Part shown: piece by piece, positions 51,587 to 60,807 of the stretch
Layout of the letters: the number at the start of each line of letters is the position of its first letter
Position numbering within the stretch: position 1 is the first letter of the stretch
Assembly: GCA_020403245.1 (NCBI GenBank)
Contig: JADBYA010000002.1
Span: 1-64,000 of the forward strand
DNA length: 64,000 nucleotides
Reading direction: 5' to 3'
Origin: Flavobacterium sp.
GTDB lineage: Bacteria > Bacteroidota > Bacteroidia > Flavobacteriales > Flavobacteriaceae
The notes under the pieces: generated by a model
The model's input: the letters and a program-made list of their open reading frames with translations, nothing else
The model's database searches: none
What the model was told of the DNA's origin: nothing
Program-made: the position numbers and the translations under genes

Positions 51587-53047
51587 TTACTTCTTAGACT
51601 TATCCAACGGATTTATACTTGCTCCTTGTGATTCTATATTTAAATTTCCATTTGTAAATGTAATTACCGCATCATTCAAAAAACGATAATCTGTTTCGAG
51701 AATTTCTTTTGCCGCTGGAATTAACTCACTAAAACGGTATTCTACCACTGAATGATTTCTTATAAATAAGTTCTTATTGGCCTCCGTTTGAAAAGTTCCC
51801 CATTTTTTGCCTGCATATAAATTAAAAATCGTTTCCGAATAACTACTAGTAAAGTTAATCTCTAGATTATCTCCTGCTTTTATAAAATGAGCACTTTTGG
51901 GCATTTTTATAGAATCGAAAAGCACTGCATTTTCAAGCAAAACCATGTCATAATTGGTGTTATTGGTTACTGTAATGTAATGATTACTGTCGCCACTTGG
52001 TGGATTTTGATAAAACGTTTCGAAAGGATTATCCCCTGTTTTTAGAGTACTATTTTGTTTTAGTTGTTTAATTTCTGTTTCCTTATAACTGGTTAAAAAA
52101 ACCTGAAAACTATCAATTGCATATTTCATGTTGGTGTAGTATCGATCTATTTTTCGTGGTTCTGGTTTGTATTCAGTTTCATCATCATACGTAACCTCAT
52201 CATTACTGTAGCTATTAAAATCATGCGAATTAAAAAAAACTACTATTCGTATAAAAACAAATAGCCCAACCACCACATAAACCCAGGTTAAGTTTCTCTT
52301 TTTCGGAACATAAGCTTCAAATTTAGTGTCAGCTATGTCTTTATTTCTTCTAATTTTTTGAGTAAAATCGTCATCAAAAGCAGTATAGTTATTGATGGCT
52401 AAAAAGGTTTTGTTTGCTAATTCCGAATTTGAATCTTGATTAAAGATAGACGTAATTGCCTCAAACAAATCCTTAACTTTTTGTTCTATTTCCTGATCTT
52501 TTATCTGACTTAGAAACGAAAAAAAATGGCGGTCTTTAATATATAAAATCTTAGAAAAATTACCGTAGGGTGGTTTTATAATTTTAATAGCATCATCTAA
52601 TTTATCTAATGCATACTGTTTTATTGTAAAATTTAATTGCTCTGGAAAACACTTATGCGCTTCTACCAAAACACCAATTTTTTCAAAGGTGTTGGCTTCT
52701 AGATTCTGAGTAAAAAACAAATTCAATTCATTGCCAAAAAACTGCTGAACAAAAGCTTTTACTTTATCTAATTCAAAAGATTGAAATTCGTTAGAGAAAT
52801 AAGTTCTTGGATAGTCTTTGTTGGCAAAAAAATTAAATAATACTCTATTGTTTAATACCGCCTGAAACGATACAACATCGCTTTTTAGTGCTTTTAAAAG
52901 TGAGGTGATATCTGAATCTTCAATTTCTGGATTGTCTTCCTTTTGTGCAATTAATTGTTTTTTTAATTGTATAAAATCGGCTCTAGATAAAGTGCCGATT
53001 TTTGATTTATCAAGTGAAATCGTTTCTAATAATGCAATTATATTCAT
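51587..53047 (-). CDS. Hypothetical membrane protein
   Basis: The 486-residue protein has a large N-terminal soluble part (1-258) with helical pattern, a single membrane helix (TWVYVVVGLFVFIRIVVFF, about 259-280), and a C-terminal part (about 290-486) with beta-like strands, probably on the periplasmic side. No family recognised. The ATG is at 53047; a -7 box CAAAAGTA (complement of TACTTTTG, 53070-53077) lies 22 nt upstream. Confidence 0.7.
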   Translation of the reverse strand: MNIIALLETISLDKSKIGTLSRADFIQLKKQLIAQKEDNPEIEDSDITSLLKALKSDVVSFQAVLNNRVLFNFFANKDYPRTYFSNEFQSFELDKVKAFVQQFFGNELNLFFTQNLEANTFEKIGVLVEAHKCFPEQLNFTIKQYALDKLDDAIKIIKPPYGNFSKILYIKDRHFFSFLSQIKDQEIEQKVKDLFEAITSIFNQDSNSELANKTFLAINNYTAFDDDFTQKIRRNKDIADTKFEAYVPKKRNLTWVYVVVGLFVFIRIVVFFNSHDFNSYSNDEVTYDDETEYKPEPRKIDRYYTNMKYAIDSFQVFLTSYKETEIKQLKQNSTLKTGDNPFETFYQNPPSGDSNHYITVTNNTNYDMVLLENAVLFDSIKMPKSAHFIKAGDNLEINFTSSYSETIFNLYAGKKWGTFQTEANKNLFIRNHSVVEYRFSELIPAAKEILETDYRFLNDAVITFTNGNLNIESQGASINPLDKSKK

Positions 53048-53092
53048 CTGTATAAACTCTATTTAAAAGCAAAAGTAATGGATAATTTTAAA

Positions 53093-54208
53093 TTAAACGG
53101 CTTCAAACAATTTCCCTGGCAAAGGTCGAATCACACCTTTCAATTCCATATTCAGCAAAATAGAAGAGATTCTATAAATAGGAAAGTCACATTCGAGGGC
53201 AACAATATCCAAAAGTTGCTTCCCGTTTTTTTGGAGGTAATCATAAATTTTTTGTTCCTCGTTATCCAAGGAAACGAATAGCTGTTTTTGAATCGCTTTG
53301 TCATTACTTGATTTTGAAGCTGTCTCCAATTCCCAGCCCAAATTATAAATCAAATCGGCAGCCGAAGTCATAAGATTTGCGCGTTGTGTTTTGATTAAAT
53401 CATTACAACCTTGACTAAATTTATCCGTAATTCTTCCCGGCACGGCAAACACATCTCTGTTGTAATCGTTGGCAATATTGGCAGTAATTAACGAACCCCC
53501 TTTTTCGGCACTTTCTATAACAATTGTGGCTTCACTCATTCCGGCTACAATGCGATTTCTTCGAACAAAATTTTCTTTGTCGGGATTGGAATTACTCCAA
53601 AATTCCGTTAAAAAACCGCCGTTTTGTTCCATTTTGGCAACATATTTTTTGTGTGTTTTGGGATAAATTTGGTTTAATCCGTGTGCCAACACACCAATGG
53701 TTTGTAAATTATTGTCTATTGCCGCTTGATGCGCTACAATGTCAACGCCATAAGCAAATCCGCTAACGATTATTGGGTTAAAAATGGCTAAATCTTCTAT
53801 TAGTTTTTTACAAAATTCGGTACCATACGATGTGATTTGTCTAGTTCCAACAATACTTATTATTCTTCGGCTTTCGAAATTGATATTTCCTGCCGAAAAA
53901 AGTAAAATTGGTCCATCAATACAATGTTTCAATTTATCAGGATAGTTGTCATTTTGATAATACAAAACATTATAATTTTCATTCTGAATAACTTGCAATT
54001 CCTGTTCTGCCTTTTCAAAAATGGATTTATCTTTTAAATTTTTAATTAATATGTCTCCAATTCCGTCAATGAACTTTAACTGCTTGGATTTGGCATGGAA
54101 AATATTTTCTGCTGATCCGCAGTGATTTATGAGTTTTTTGGCCACAATATCGCCAACTCCTTCTACTCTTAATAACGCTAAAATATGGAATAACTCTGTC
54201 GAATTCAT
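53093..54208 (-). CDS. dprA: DNA processing protein DprA
   Basis: The 371-residue protein has an N-terminal helix-hairpin-helix region (LALLRVEGVGDIVAKKLI), then the Rossmann-fold core with ISIVGTRQITSYG, SGFAYGVDIVAHQAAID, GVLAHGLNQIYP and VVIESAEKGGSLITA, and a small winged-helix C-terminus (from about 300). DprA loads RecA onto incoming ssDNA in natural transformation. ATG at 54208 is preferred over an upstream TTG. It is divergent from the HU-SPOR gene. Confidence 0.96.
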   Translation of the reverse strand: MNSTELFHILALLRVEGVGDIVAKKLINHCGSAENIFHAKSKQLKFIDGIGDILIKNLKDKSIFEKAEQELQVIQNENYNVLYYQNDNYPDKLKHCIDGPILLFSAGNINFESRRIISIVGTRQITSYGTEFCKKLIEDLAIFNPIIVSGFAYGVDIVAHQAAIDNNLQTIGVLAHGLNQIYPKTHKKYVAKMEQNGGFLTEFWSNSNPDKENFVRRNRIVAGMSEATIVIESAEKGGSLITANIANDYNRDVFAVPGRITDKFSQGCNDLIKTQRANLMTSAADLIYNLGWELETASKSSNDKAIQKQLFVSLDNEEQKIYDYLQKNGKQLLDIVALECDFPIYRISSILLNMELKGVIRPLPGKLFEAV

Positions 54209-54297
54209 GTATTGCAATTACTACACAAATTACTACTATTTTATTTGAATTGTTAATAAAAATTGTGAATATTTTTTTGATACTACTATTGTTTCTC

Positions 54298-54305
54298 TAA
54301 ATTTG
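54298..54305 (+). promoter_or_regulatory. -7 box of the HU-SPOR gene
   Basis: TAAATTTG lies at 54298-54305, with TTTG at 54276-54279 (18 nt upstream). It ends 5 nt before the ATG at 54311, so the transcript may be leaderless. Confidence 0.5.
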
Positions 54306-54310
54306 TTGCC

Positions 54311-55252
54311 ATGAAGATTGAACAATACATTTCCCAATTATTATACCGTTATCAGTGTGTTACCGTTCCAGGATTTGGTGCGTTTCTGACTGAATTTCAA
54401 TCGGCACAATTGGATGAAAGTTCACATTCTTTTTATCCTCCAAAAAAATTAATTTCATTCAATCCTTATTTGAAAAACAATGATGGATTACTAGCCAATC
54501 ATTTGGCGCAAGCCGAAAAAATGACCTATGAAATTGCAGTAAGTGCCATTCAAAATGAGGTATCACATTGGAAAACAAAAATTCAAGAATTTGGCTATTT
54601 TTCAATCAAAAACATTGGTGATTTTTCGTTAAACTCCGAAAAAAATTTAGTGTTTGTTCCTGTTGATCAAACGAATTATTTGAAAGAATCCTTTGGATTA
54701 AGCTCATTTGTTTCTCCAGCTGTAAAACGCGAAGTTTATAAAGAACTCGTTGAATCCATTGAGGAGAAAGCACCTATCGCTTTTACTCCAAAACGAAGAA
54801 GAAATTTTTCTGCATTGAAATATGCTGCTGCTTTTACGATTTCTTTAGGATTGATGGGTGTTGTAGGATACAAATTGTATGAGAATTATTTAAACCAAAT
54901 TGAACAACAAACCCTGATTGTGCAGTCAAATGTTCAGAAAAAAATAAATCAAAAAATTCAAGAAGCGACGTTTTTCATCGAAAATCCTTTACCTAGTGTT
55001 ACCTTAACTTTGCCAAGCGAGAAAAAACCTTATCATGTTGTTGCAGGAGCATTTCGACTAGAAACTAATGCCGAAAATGCATATAATTCGTTATTAAAGC
55101 TTGGATTTAAAGCGAAAAGATTGCCTGTCAACAAACACGGTTTACATCCTGTTTTATACGGAAGTTACGCATCATACGGCGAAGCTCGAGAAACCATGAA
55201 GGACATTCAAAAATTAGACAACAAAGACGCTTGGCTATTGATACAAGAATAA
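54311..55252 (+). CDS. SPOR-domain protein with N-terminal HU-like domain
   Basis: The 313-residue protein starts with a CCDC81-like HU domain (IEQYISQLLYRYQCVTVPGF, about 1-70) followed by a second HU-type part (to about 130), one membrane helix (YAAAFTISLGLMGVVGYKLY, about 173-195), and a C-terminal SPOR domain (YHVVAGAFRLETNAENAYNS, about 235-310) that binds denuded peptidoglycan. The HU-like part is cytoplasmic and the SPOR part periplasmic. It may link the chromosome or a protein partner to the septum. The 3' end has a terminator. Confidence 0.85.
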   Translation: MKIEQYISQLLYRYQCVTVPGFGAFLTEFQSAQLDESSHSFYPPKKLISFNPYLKNNDGLLANHLAQAEKMTYEIAVSAIQNEVSHWKTKIQEFGYFSIKNIGDFSLNSEKNLVFVPVDQTNYLKESFGLSSFVSPAVKREVYKELVESIEEKAPIAFTPKRRRNFSALKYAAAFTISLGLMGVVGYKLYENYLNQIEQQTLIVQSNVQKKINQKIQEATFFIENPLPSVTLTLPSEKKPYHVVAGAFRLETNAENAYNSLLKLGFKAKRLPVNKHGLHPVLYGSYASYGEARETMKDIQKLDNKDAWLLIQE

Positions 55253-55257
55253 AATAT

Positions 55258-55279
55258 TCCCGAGAAATCGGGATTTTTT
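55258..55279 (+). terminator. Terminator after the HU-SPOR gene
   Basis: TCCCGA (55258-55263), loop GAAA, TCGGGA (55268-55273), then six T. Confidence 0.75.
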
Positions 55280-55313
55280 GTTTTCTGTAATTACCTTTGT
55301 CAAAAATCTTGCT

Positions 55314-55823
55314 ATGAACCCAAAACATCCTTCAGAATCTTTAACCGTTTTAACCGATTTAGTTTTACCAAGCGAAACCAATCCTTTAAATAATCTTTTT
55401 GGAGGTGAATTATTGGCTAGAATGGACAGAGCCGCGAGTATTGCTGCTAGAAGACATTCTCGCCGAATCACGGTTACTGCATCTGTCAATCATGTGGCGT
55501 TTAACAAATCAATTCCTCTTGGAAGTGTGGTAACGGTGGAAGCTAAAGTTTCGCGTGCTTTTACTACTTCTATGGAAATATATCTTGATGTTTGGTTAGA
55601 AGATAGAGAATCGGGAATTAGAAGCAAAGCCAATGAAGCTATTTATACTTTTGTGGCAGTTGATGAAACTGGAAATCCTGTTCCTGTTCCTCAAATTGTT
55701 CCCGAAACCGAACTGGAAAAAGCGAGATATGACGCTGCGCTGCGCAGAAAACAATTGAGTTTAGTACTTGCCGGAAAAATGAATCCGCATGATGCTACGG
55801 AGTTGAAAGCGTTGTTTTTGTAA
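55314..55823 (+). CDS. Acyl-CoA thioesterase (YciA-like, hotdog fold)
   Basis: The 169-residue protein is a single hotdog domain with the catalytic Asp region NPLNNLFGGELLARMDRAAS and the strand TASVNHVAFNKSIPLGSVVT. It cleaves acyl-CoA to free acid and CoA. The ATG at 55314 is preferred over a TTG at 55278. No partner lies beside it. Confidence 0.9.
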   Translation: MNPKHPSESLTVLTDLVLPSETNPLNNLFGGELLARMDRAASIAARRHSRRITVTASVNHVAFNKSIPLGSVVTVEAKVSRAFTTSMEIYLDVWLEDRESGIRSKANEAIYTFVAVDETGNPVPVPQIVPETELEKARYDAALRRKQLSLVLAGKMNPHDATELKALFL

Positions 55824-55917
55824 GGAACTTTTAAAATCACAACTCATTTCCTGTCGGTTTAGTTATTGTTTCATACTGGTTCAAGAATAAAAAATACTTA
55901 TGGTTTTACACCTTTTT

Positions 55918-56391
55918 TTATACTTTTCTATTAAAAAAGAGAGAGAAGAATTTTGGTAAAAAAATATAAATAAGAATTGAAGCAAAAAGTAACAACCACT
56001 GATCCAAAATATATTTGCCTCCTGTTTTCCATTTATAATAAATAATACTCATTATTAGGTTATTAAAAAAAATGAAGAAAACAGTATATGCAGGAAATAA
56101 TAAATACAATGCGTCAGGTTTAATAAATGTCCAATAAATATAAGTTAACATTCCTATACCAGTAGCCATATAATTTAAAAACTTTAAATGTTTGAATTTA
56201 TTTAATTTAATATCTGATAAAACAAAAAAAGAAAAAATTGAAATTAAAGTTAATCCAAATAGTATATTTAAAAACAATATGTAATAACCATTAAAATACT
56301 TTATACTTAACTTAAATTTCAAATCAATTAGTAAAAAAAAGACAAATAGTGTAGTTAAAATAATTGCTGCTTTTTTCATTTTATTTTCCAT
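55918..56391 (-). CDS. Hypothetical membrane protein, possible immunity protein
   Basis: The 157-residue protein has about five hydrophobic helices and no recognised family. It starts 2 nt after the stop of the 618-residue lipoprotein, so the two are cotranscribed. Small membrane proteins directly downstream of toxin-like genes often give immunity, which is the main reason to suspect that role. The sequence is AT-rich and Lys/Phe-rich, as in accessory genes. Speculative. Confidence 0.6.
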   Translation of the reverse strand: MENKMKKAAIILTTLFVFFLLIDLKFKLSIKYFNGYYILFLNILFGLTLISIFSFFVLSDIKLNKFKHLKFLNYMATGIGMLTYIYWTFIKPDALYLLFPAYTVFFIFFNNLIMSIIYYKWKTGGKYILDQWLLLFASILIYIFLPKFFSLFFNRKV

Positions 56392-56393
56392 GA

Positions 56394-58250
56394 TTAATTA
56401 CATCCCAATTCACTAATGGATACTTCACCTCTTAAATATTGGCGAACTTTATTCCATGCTGGTCTCCAAATTCTATTTTCGTTTGATGATGGTGTTATTG
56501 AACTACCATTATTATTTTGAACAAAATTATGAACTTTAATTTTTAAACTGTTCCATAAACTGTCTGGATTTTCAAACGGATTAGAAAACATTGTCCCATT
56601 CTCAGCAATAATAGATTCTAATCCATCAGTCATTCTATCAGCAGCTCTGCTAAAAAAGGTATAAGAACCATTAGGATTTTGAACTATACCAAATTCTCTA
56701 TTTCCACTAACAGGATGAATTCCATCTTGACCTTGATTTACTCCCCAAGGCACTTGAATTGTTGTAAAGGTCCAAGATGTAGTATTGTATTGCGAACAAA
56801 TAACAGAACCATCTCCAGCTGGCAAAGGAATATTGATGTGTATTATTGCGCCAATAGGATTGTTTGAATACCAAATTTGTGATTCATCAATGCCTGTAAT
56901 TGTAGATGGAGAAAACTCAGAAATATCGGTATTAACAAATAGATTTATATTTCTTCTTATGTAATTTAAAAATTGTGTAGGAGTAAATTGTTGACCTGTA
57001 CTTGGATTGTTCGGCAATTGATTTATTGTTAAAGGAAAATAATCTAAATTGATTGCTGCACCTTTTGCATTGCTAATTGTTTGTATATCAAAAACACCAA
57101 AAAATTGACTATCCAAATTCTCTATTTTGTTTATGACCGATTGCGGAGGGATAAATTGAGTTAAGCTTTGCCAAGCAGGGATTTGGTCACAAGGTATATC
57201 AATTAACAAATTAGGATTGTCTTGTATAGCTATTTTAAGGTCAATCCATCTTTTTGAAATATCTTTACTTTCATCACCACATCCATTAGTAATAATATAA
57301 TTTTCAATTTCAGATCTTTCACTACTGTTGCTATTATCTTGCCACCAATCTTTCTGCGCTAAACTCATTGATCCTACAAAACTTGTAGCAAGATCACGTA
57401 AACATTTATCCTCCGGCTCAACAACACCAATACTTCCATCAGGACTGCACGGATTGAAGCCAATTCTGCATATATAGTAATAATATGTAAGTACTATTGT
57501 TAAAGTGTATCCTGGATTACTACCATCGCCACATCTCGAATTAAAATAACTGGATAGACTGCTATAACTATCGCCACAGGAACATTCAAAGGTCGTAGCT
57601 ACTGATGCACAGTTCGAACCACCACCACCGCTACCACCCGTATTACCACCTGTAGGGCTACCTGGTGTTGGTCCTAATGCGCCACCGCCACCAGAAGGAT
57701 TGGAGACATTGGGATCGATTGGTTCTATTGGATAATTTATTTCTATTGGATCACAAGGATCAGCTATTGGTGATATTGCTTTAATTTTACCTTTAAACTC
57801 ATTGAATGTTTTAACCCCAGCATTATACTCTTCCGCAAAAGCTTCTGTCATTTCATATTTCATTATCGTAGCTTTAGGTTCATCATGATTATCAGTTAGC
57901 ACTAAATTATGAAATGTTTTATAATTATCGTCAGGATGATTTACAATTTTAAAAGTATAATTTTTTACCCCTAAAGAGTCTATAATAAACAAAATTGTAT
58001 TATAATCAATTTCAGGCAACGAACTACTTGTTCGCATTTGAAAATTTGACAATGATAATTTATTGGAAAATTTCCTTTTTAATATGTTATAAGTCTCTCG
58101 CGCCTCTTTACCTGTTAACTTTTTAATAGTTTTTGTGCTTTTTGTACTTCCATGTTTCTCTTTTAAATATATGCCCTCAGCTTCACAACTAATTAAAAAA
58201 AATAGTGGTAACATAATCAGTATTCTGCACAATGTTTTAACTATCATCAT
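56394..58250 (-). CDS. Toxin-like lipoprotein (candidate polymorphic toxin)
   Basis: The 618-residue protein has a lipoprotein signal (LPLFFLISC, Cys22), a conserved-looking N-terminal domain (about 40-160, with VLTDNHDEPKATIMKYEMTE), a Gly/Ser-rich linker (about 186-212), a Cys-rich region (about 213-345), and a C-terminal domain (about 350-618) with SNNPIGAIIHINIPLP, DGIHPVSGNREFG and NGSYTFFSRAADRM. The modular plan, a shared N-terminus, a linker and a distinct C-terminal domain, is that of polymorphic toxins; I recall similar C-termini in flavobacterial accessory genes but cannot name the domain. Confidence 0.65.
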   Translation of the reverse strand: MMIVKTLCRILIMLPLFFLISCEAEGIYLKEKHGSTKSTKTIKKLTGKEARETYNILKRKFSNKLSLSNFQMRTSSSLPEIDYNTILFIIDSLGVKNYTFKIVNHPDDNYKTFHNLVLTDNHDEPKATIMKYEMTEAFAEEYNAGVKTFNEFKGKIKAISPIADPCDPIEINYPIEPIDPNVSNPSGGGGALGPTPGSPTGGNTGGSGGGGSNCASVATTFECSCGDSYSSLSSYFNSRCGDGSNPGYTLTIVLTYYYYICRIGFNPCSPDGSIGVVEPEDKCLRDLATSFVGSMSLAQKDWWQDNSNSSERSEIENYIITNGCGDESKDISKRWIDLKIAIQDNPNLLIDIPCDQIPAWQSLTQFIPPQSVINKIENLDSQFFGVFDIQTISNAKGAAINLDYFPLTINQLPNNPSTGQQFTPTQFLNYIRRNINLFVNTDISEFSPSTITGIDESQIWYSNNPIGAIIHINIPLPAGDGSVICSQYNTTSWTFTTIQVPWGVNQGQDGIHPVSGNREFGIVQNPNGSYTFFSRAADRMTDGLESIIAENGTMFSNPFENPDSLWNSLKIKVHNFVQNNNGSSITPSSNENRIWRPAWNKVRQYLRGEVSISELGCN

Positions 58251-58361
58251 ACTGTAAGTATCTAATTTGTTCTGTAGAAAAATATCTTACACGAAATTAT
58301 TAGCAATTTTATTTAAAATGTATTCAGAATTGAATAACTTTAAACCGAAAACAAATAATTT

Positions 58362-58733
58362 ATGAGTGTAGGAATTAAAATCAAGAGATTAAGAGAGAAT
58401 AAAAAAATGTCACAAGTAGAACTTTCGACAATTTTAGGTATTTCGCAAACCAAATTATGTAATATAGAAAGTAATGAAGATAAAAGTATCGACTTTAATC
58501 TAATGGATAAAGTTTGTAAACTATTTAATGTTGGTTTTGAATATTTTCTTAATGAACAACAGATAAACAATGTTGAACGTAATGAAGGTGGCGTTGTAGG
58601 TAGCAATTATGGCAATGTTTATCATTATTCTGATAAAATAGCTGAACAAATAAAATCTTTGGTAGCAGAAATAAAATTAAAAGACCAAAAGATTATTACT
58701 CTTGAAAATCAAATTGAAAAACTTAAAAAATAA
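58362..58733 (+). CDS. XRE-family transcriptional regulator
   Basis: The 123-residue protein has an N-terminal helix-turn-helix (KIKRLRENKKMSQVELST, LGISQTKLCNIES, about 5-60), a short spacer, and a C-terminal coiled coil (SDKIAEQIKSLVAEIKLKDQ to the end). It is divergent from the toxin-like lipoprotein across 111 nt and may control it. It is AT-rich like its neighbour. It ends 9 nt before the convergent EnvC-like gene. Confidence 0.85.
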   Translation: MSVGIKIKRLRENKKMSQVELSTILGISQTKLCNIESNEDKSIDFNLMDKVCKLFNVGFEYFLNEQQINNVERNEGGVVGSNYGNVYHYSDKIAEQIKSLVAEIKLKDQKIITLENQIEKLKK

Positions 58734-58742
58734 TACATCAAT

Positions 58743-59999
58743 CTATCTTCCTGATAACCATGAAGAAGGATTAAAATAAGTGGTGTTTTGAGAAACCATA
58801 AACTTTAGCGTTGTTTTTCCATCACCATCAGTTCTTATTTTTCCTATGCTTTGTTTTGCCGAAACTTTCTCACCTACTTCTACAGTTACAGAACTTAGAT
58901 TTTGATAAATGGTAAAAAAGTCGCCGTGTTTTACAATTACAGCTTTCTTTAACGGCGTGATAAATTGCACTTGTGTCACTTCTCCCGAAAATACTGCTCT
59001 TGCATTTGAGCCATTATCAGTAGTTATTTCAATACCACTGTTGTGAACAGTTAAGGATTTAAAAATAGGATGTGGTTGATCACCATATCCAAGCGTTACT
59101 ACGCCTTTTTCCACTGGCCAAGGTAGTCTTCCTTTGTTGGCTTTAAAATTATCTGACACTAATTTTCCTTCTGGTGTTAAAACAATTTTTGTGGATGTTT
59201 CAATGGCTTTCTTTTCAGAAGCTGTAGCTTTTGGATTTGCTTTGGCATTAGCAGCAGCTGTTTTTTTATTGGCCGAAGCAATAGCCTGGCGTATCAATTT
59301 TTGAATTTGCGCGTCTATTTTCTTCGTTTCTTGCTGTTTTTTCTTGATTTCAGCTGAAATTTTTACTCTGTCTTTTTTGATTTGATTGGCAATTTTTTCT
59401 TGCTCTTGCTTTTCTTTTTCAAGTTCTTGTTTTTCTTTTTCGTTTTCAACAATTAGTTTTTCTTTTTCGCTTTTTTGTGCACCAATTTTTTCGTTATAAA
59501 CGATAAGCTCTTTTGTTTTACCTTTTATTTCTTCGCCCTGCATTTTTCTATAACTAGCATATTGTTTCATATACTGCGCTCTTTTATAGGCTTGCAAAAA
59601 GTTTTGAGATGACAATAAAAACATAGCTCTGCTTTGCTCTGAACGACTTTTATATGACTTTACAATCATCTCAGCATAGTCTTTTCGTAATTGTTCCAGG
59701 TCGCGATTGAGTTGGTTTATTTTTAACTGATTGGTATAAATATCGTTACTCAAGAGTTTGGTTTGCTTCTCGGTAGTTTTTATTAATTTTTCTTTTAACC
59801 CTATTTTTTCTTTTTGAATTTGTAACTGAGTAACTATTGATTTTTCTTTACTTTTCACCGATTGTAATAATTGCTCTTTCTCTTGAATTTCAAGTTGAAT
59901 CTTTGCTTTTCTTTCTTCCAATTGTTCTTGTGTTGTGGGTTGACCCCACAATGGTGTTGCTAAACAAAAAAAGAGTAGGAATAAAAAGATTTTTGGCAT
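58743..59999 (-). CDS. EnvC-like murein hydrolase activator (LytM/M23 domain)
   Basis: The 418-residue protein has a signal peptide (LFLLFFCLATPLWGQ), a long coiled coil (about 20-250; EKEKQELEKEKQEQEKI), and a C-terminal LytM domain (about 290-418). The first metal-binding His of active M23 enzymes is not evident (HNSGIEI instead of the HxGxD pattern), so it is probably an inactive activator like EnvC. It is the last gene of the cluster with DUF4292 and TPR proteins. Confidence 0.88.
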   Translation of the reverse strand: MPKIFLFLLFFCLATPLWGQPTTQEQLEERKAKIQLEIQEKEQLLQSVKSKEKSIVTQLQIQKEKIGLKEKLIKTTEKQTKLLSNDIYTNQLKINQLNRDLEQLRKDYAEMIVKSYKSRSEQSRAMFLLSSQNFLQAYKRAQYMKQYASYRKMQGEEIKGKTKELIVYNEKIGAQKSEKEKLIVENEKEKQELEKEKQEQEKIANQIKKDRVKISAEIKKKQQETKKIDAQIQKLIRQAIASANKKTAAANAKANPKATASEKKAIETSTKIVLTPEGKLVSDNFKANKGRLPWPVEKGVVTLGYGDQPHPIFKSLTVHNSGIEITTDNGSNARAVFSGEVTQVQFITPLKKAVIVKHGDFFTIYQNLSSVTVEVGEKVSAKQSIGKIRTDGDGKTTLKFMVSQNTTYFNPSSWLSGR

Positions 60000-60021
60000 A
60001 ATAAGATAAATTTTGGCAAGT

Positions 60022-60807
60022 CTATTTTATAAAAATTCTATCATAACCATCAGGAACGCTGTAAGGAAATGAAAGGTCTTCGTTTAAAGTAATTGAATTA
60101 TAATCTATTGAAATTTCTGTTTTCCCTTTCTTTTGCACTGCATTTATAAACAAGTTTGAAGGTAAGAATGAGGTAGTATACTCCTGAAAATTAGAATAAT
60201 TTACTTCAAACATTCTTTGTTTTTCGGCTTGTACTATTTGTTGTTTTTTTAATAAATATTTATCTGTTTCAAAGGAAAATGATTTTTCTGTATTATTTTC
60301 TACATTATTCAATTTATAAAATTTGTCTATAAAAACAGTGGTATAATTTGCTTTTGTCATGTCATCAATAGGTTCGCCAAGTAGCATATTTTGTATTTTA
60401 ATAAAGTCTAAATCAGTTCCAAGCCATTGACTCAACGATTGATAATCGCCTTCAAAATAGGTGCCATTCATTTTTTCATAATACTTCACTTGACTAGGTG
60501 TTATCAAAGCTTTTGCCATGGTAATTCCGAGAAAGCGAATGCTTACTAAAATCTTTTCGTCTTTTTTTATTTTGATTTCGGCGGAAACGTTTTGTGATTG
60601 ATTTTCATCTTTATATTTTGCGCTGGATCTTATATATAACGTAGAAAATTCTTTTTTATTATCGTAATGATTTTGAATTATTTTTTTAGAACTCATTGAT
60701 TTTTCATCTGTAGAATCTTGTATTATTGTGTTTGAATCAACAAGCACTGCTTTTGACTTACAAGACAGTAATAAAACGAATACCAACAAGTAGCTCCAGT
60801 TTTTCAT
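60022..60807 (-). CDS. DUF4292 lipoprotein
   Basis: The 261-residue protein has a lipobox (VLLLSC, Cys near 16) and a LolA-like beta-sheet body with LYIRSSAKYKDENQSQNVSA and YFEGDYQSLSQWLGTDLDFI. It fits the DUF4292 family in Bacteroidota. The start overlaps the TPR gene stop by 1 nt (TAATG). Function unknown; the context with TPR and EnvC proteins points to the envelope. Confidence 0.85.
   Translation of the reverse strand: MKNWSYLLVFVLLLSCKSKAVLVDSNTIIQDSTDEKSMSSKKIIQNHYDNKKEFSTLYIRSSAKYKDENQSQNVSAEIKIKKDEKILVSIRFLGITMAKALITPSQVKYYEKMNGTYFEGDYQSLSQWLGTDLDFIKIQNMLLGEPIDDMTKANYTTVFIDKFYKLNNVENNTEKSFSFETDKYLLKKQQIVQAEKQRMFEVNYSNFQEYTTSFLPSNLFINAVQKKGKTEISIDYNSITLNEDLSFPYSVPDGYDRIFIK

Noticed and set aside
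58362..58733. XRE gene as part of a prophage
   Set aside because: No phage structural, integrase or lysis genes are near; the accessory block has only three genes.
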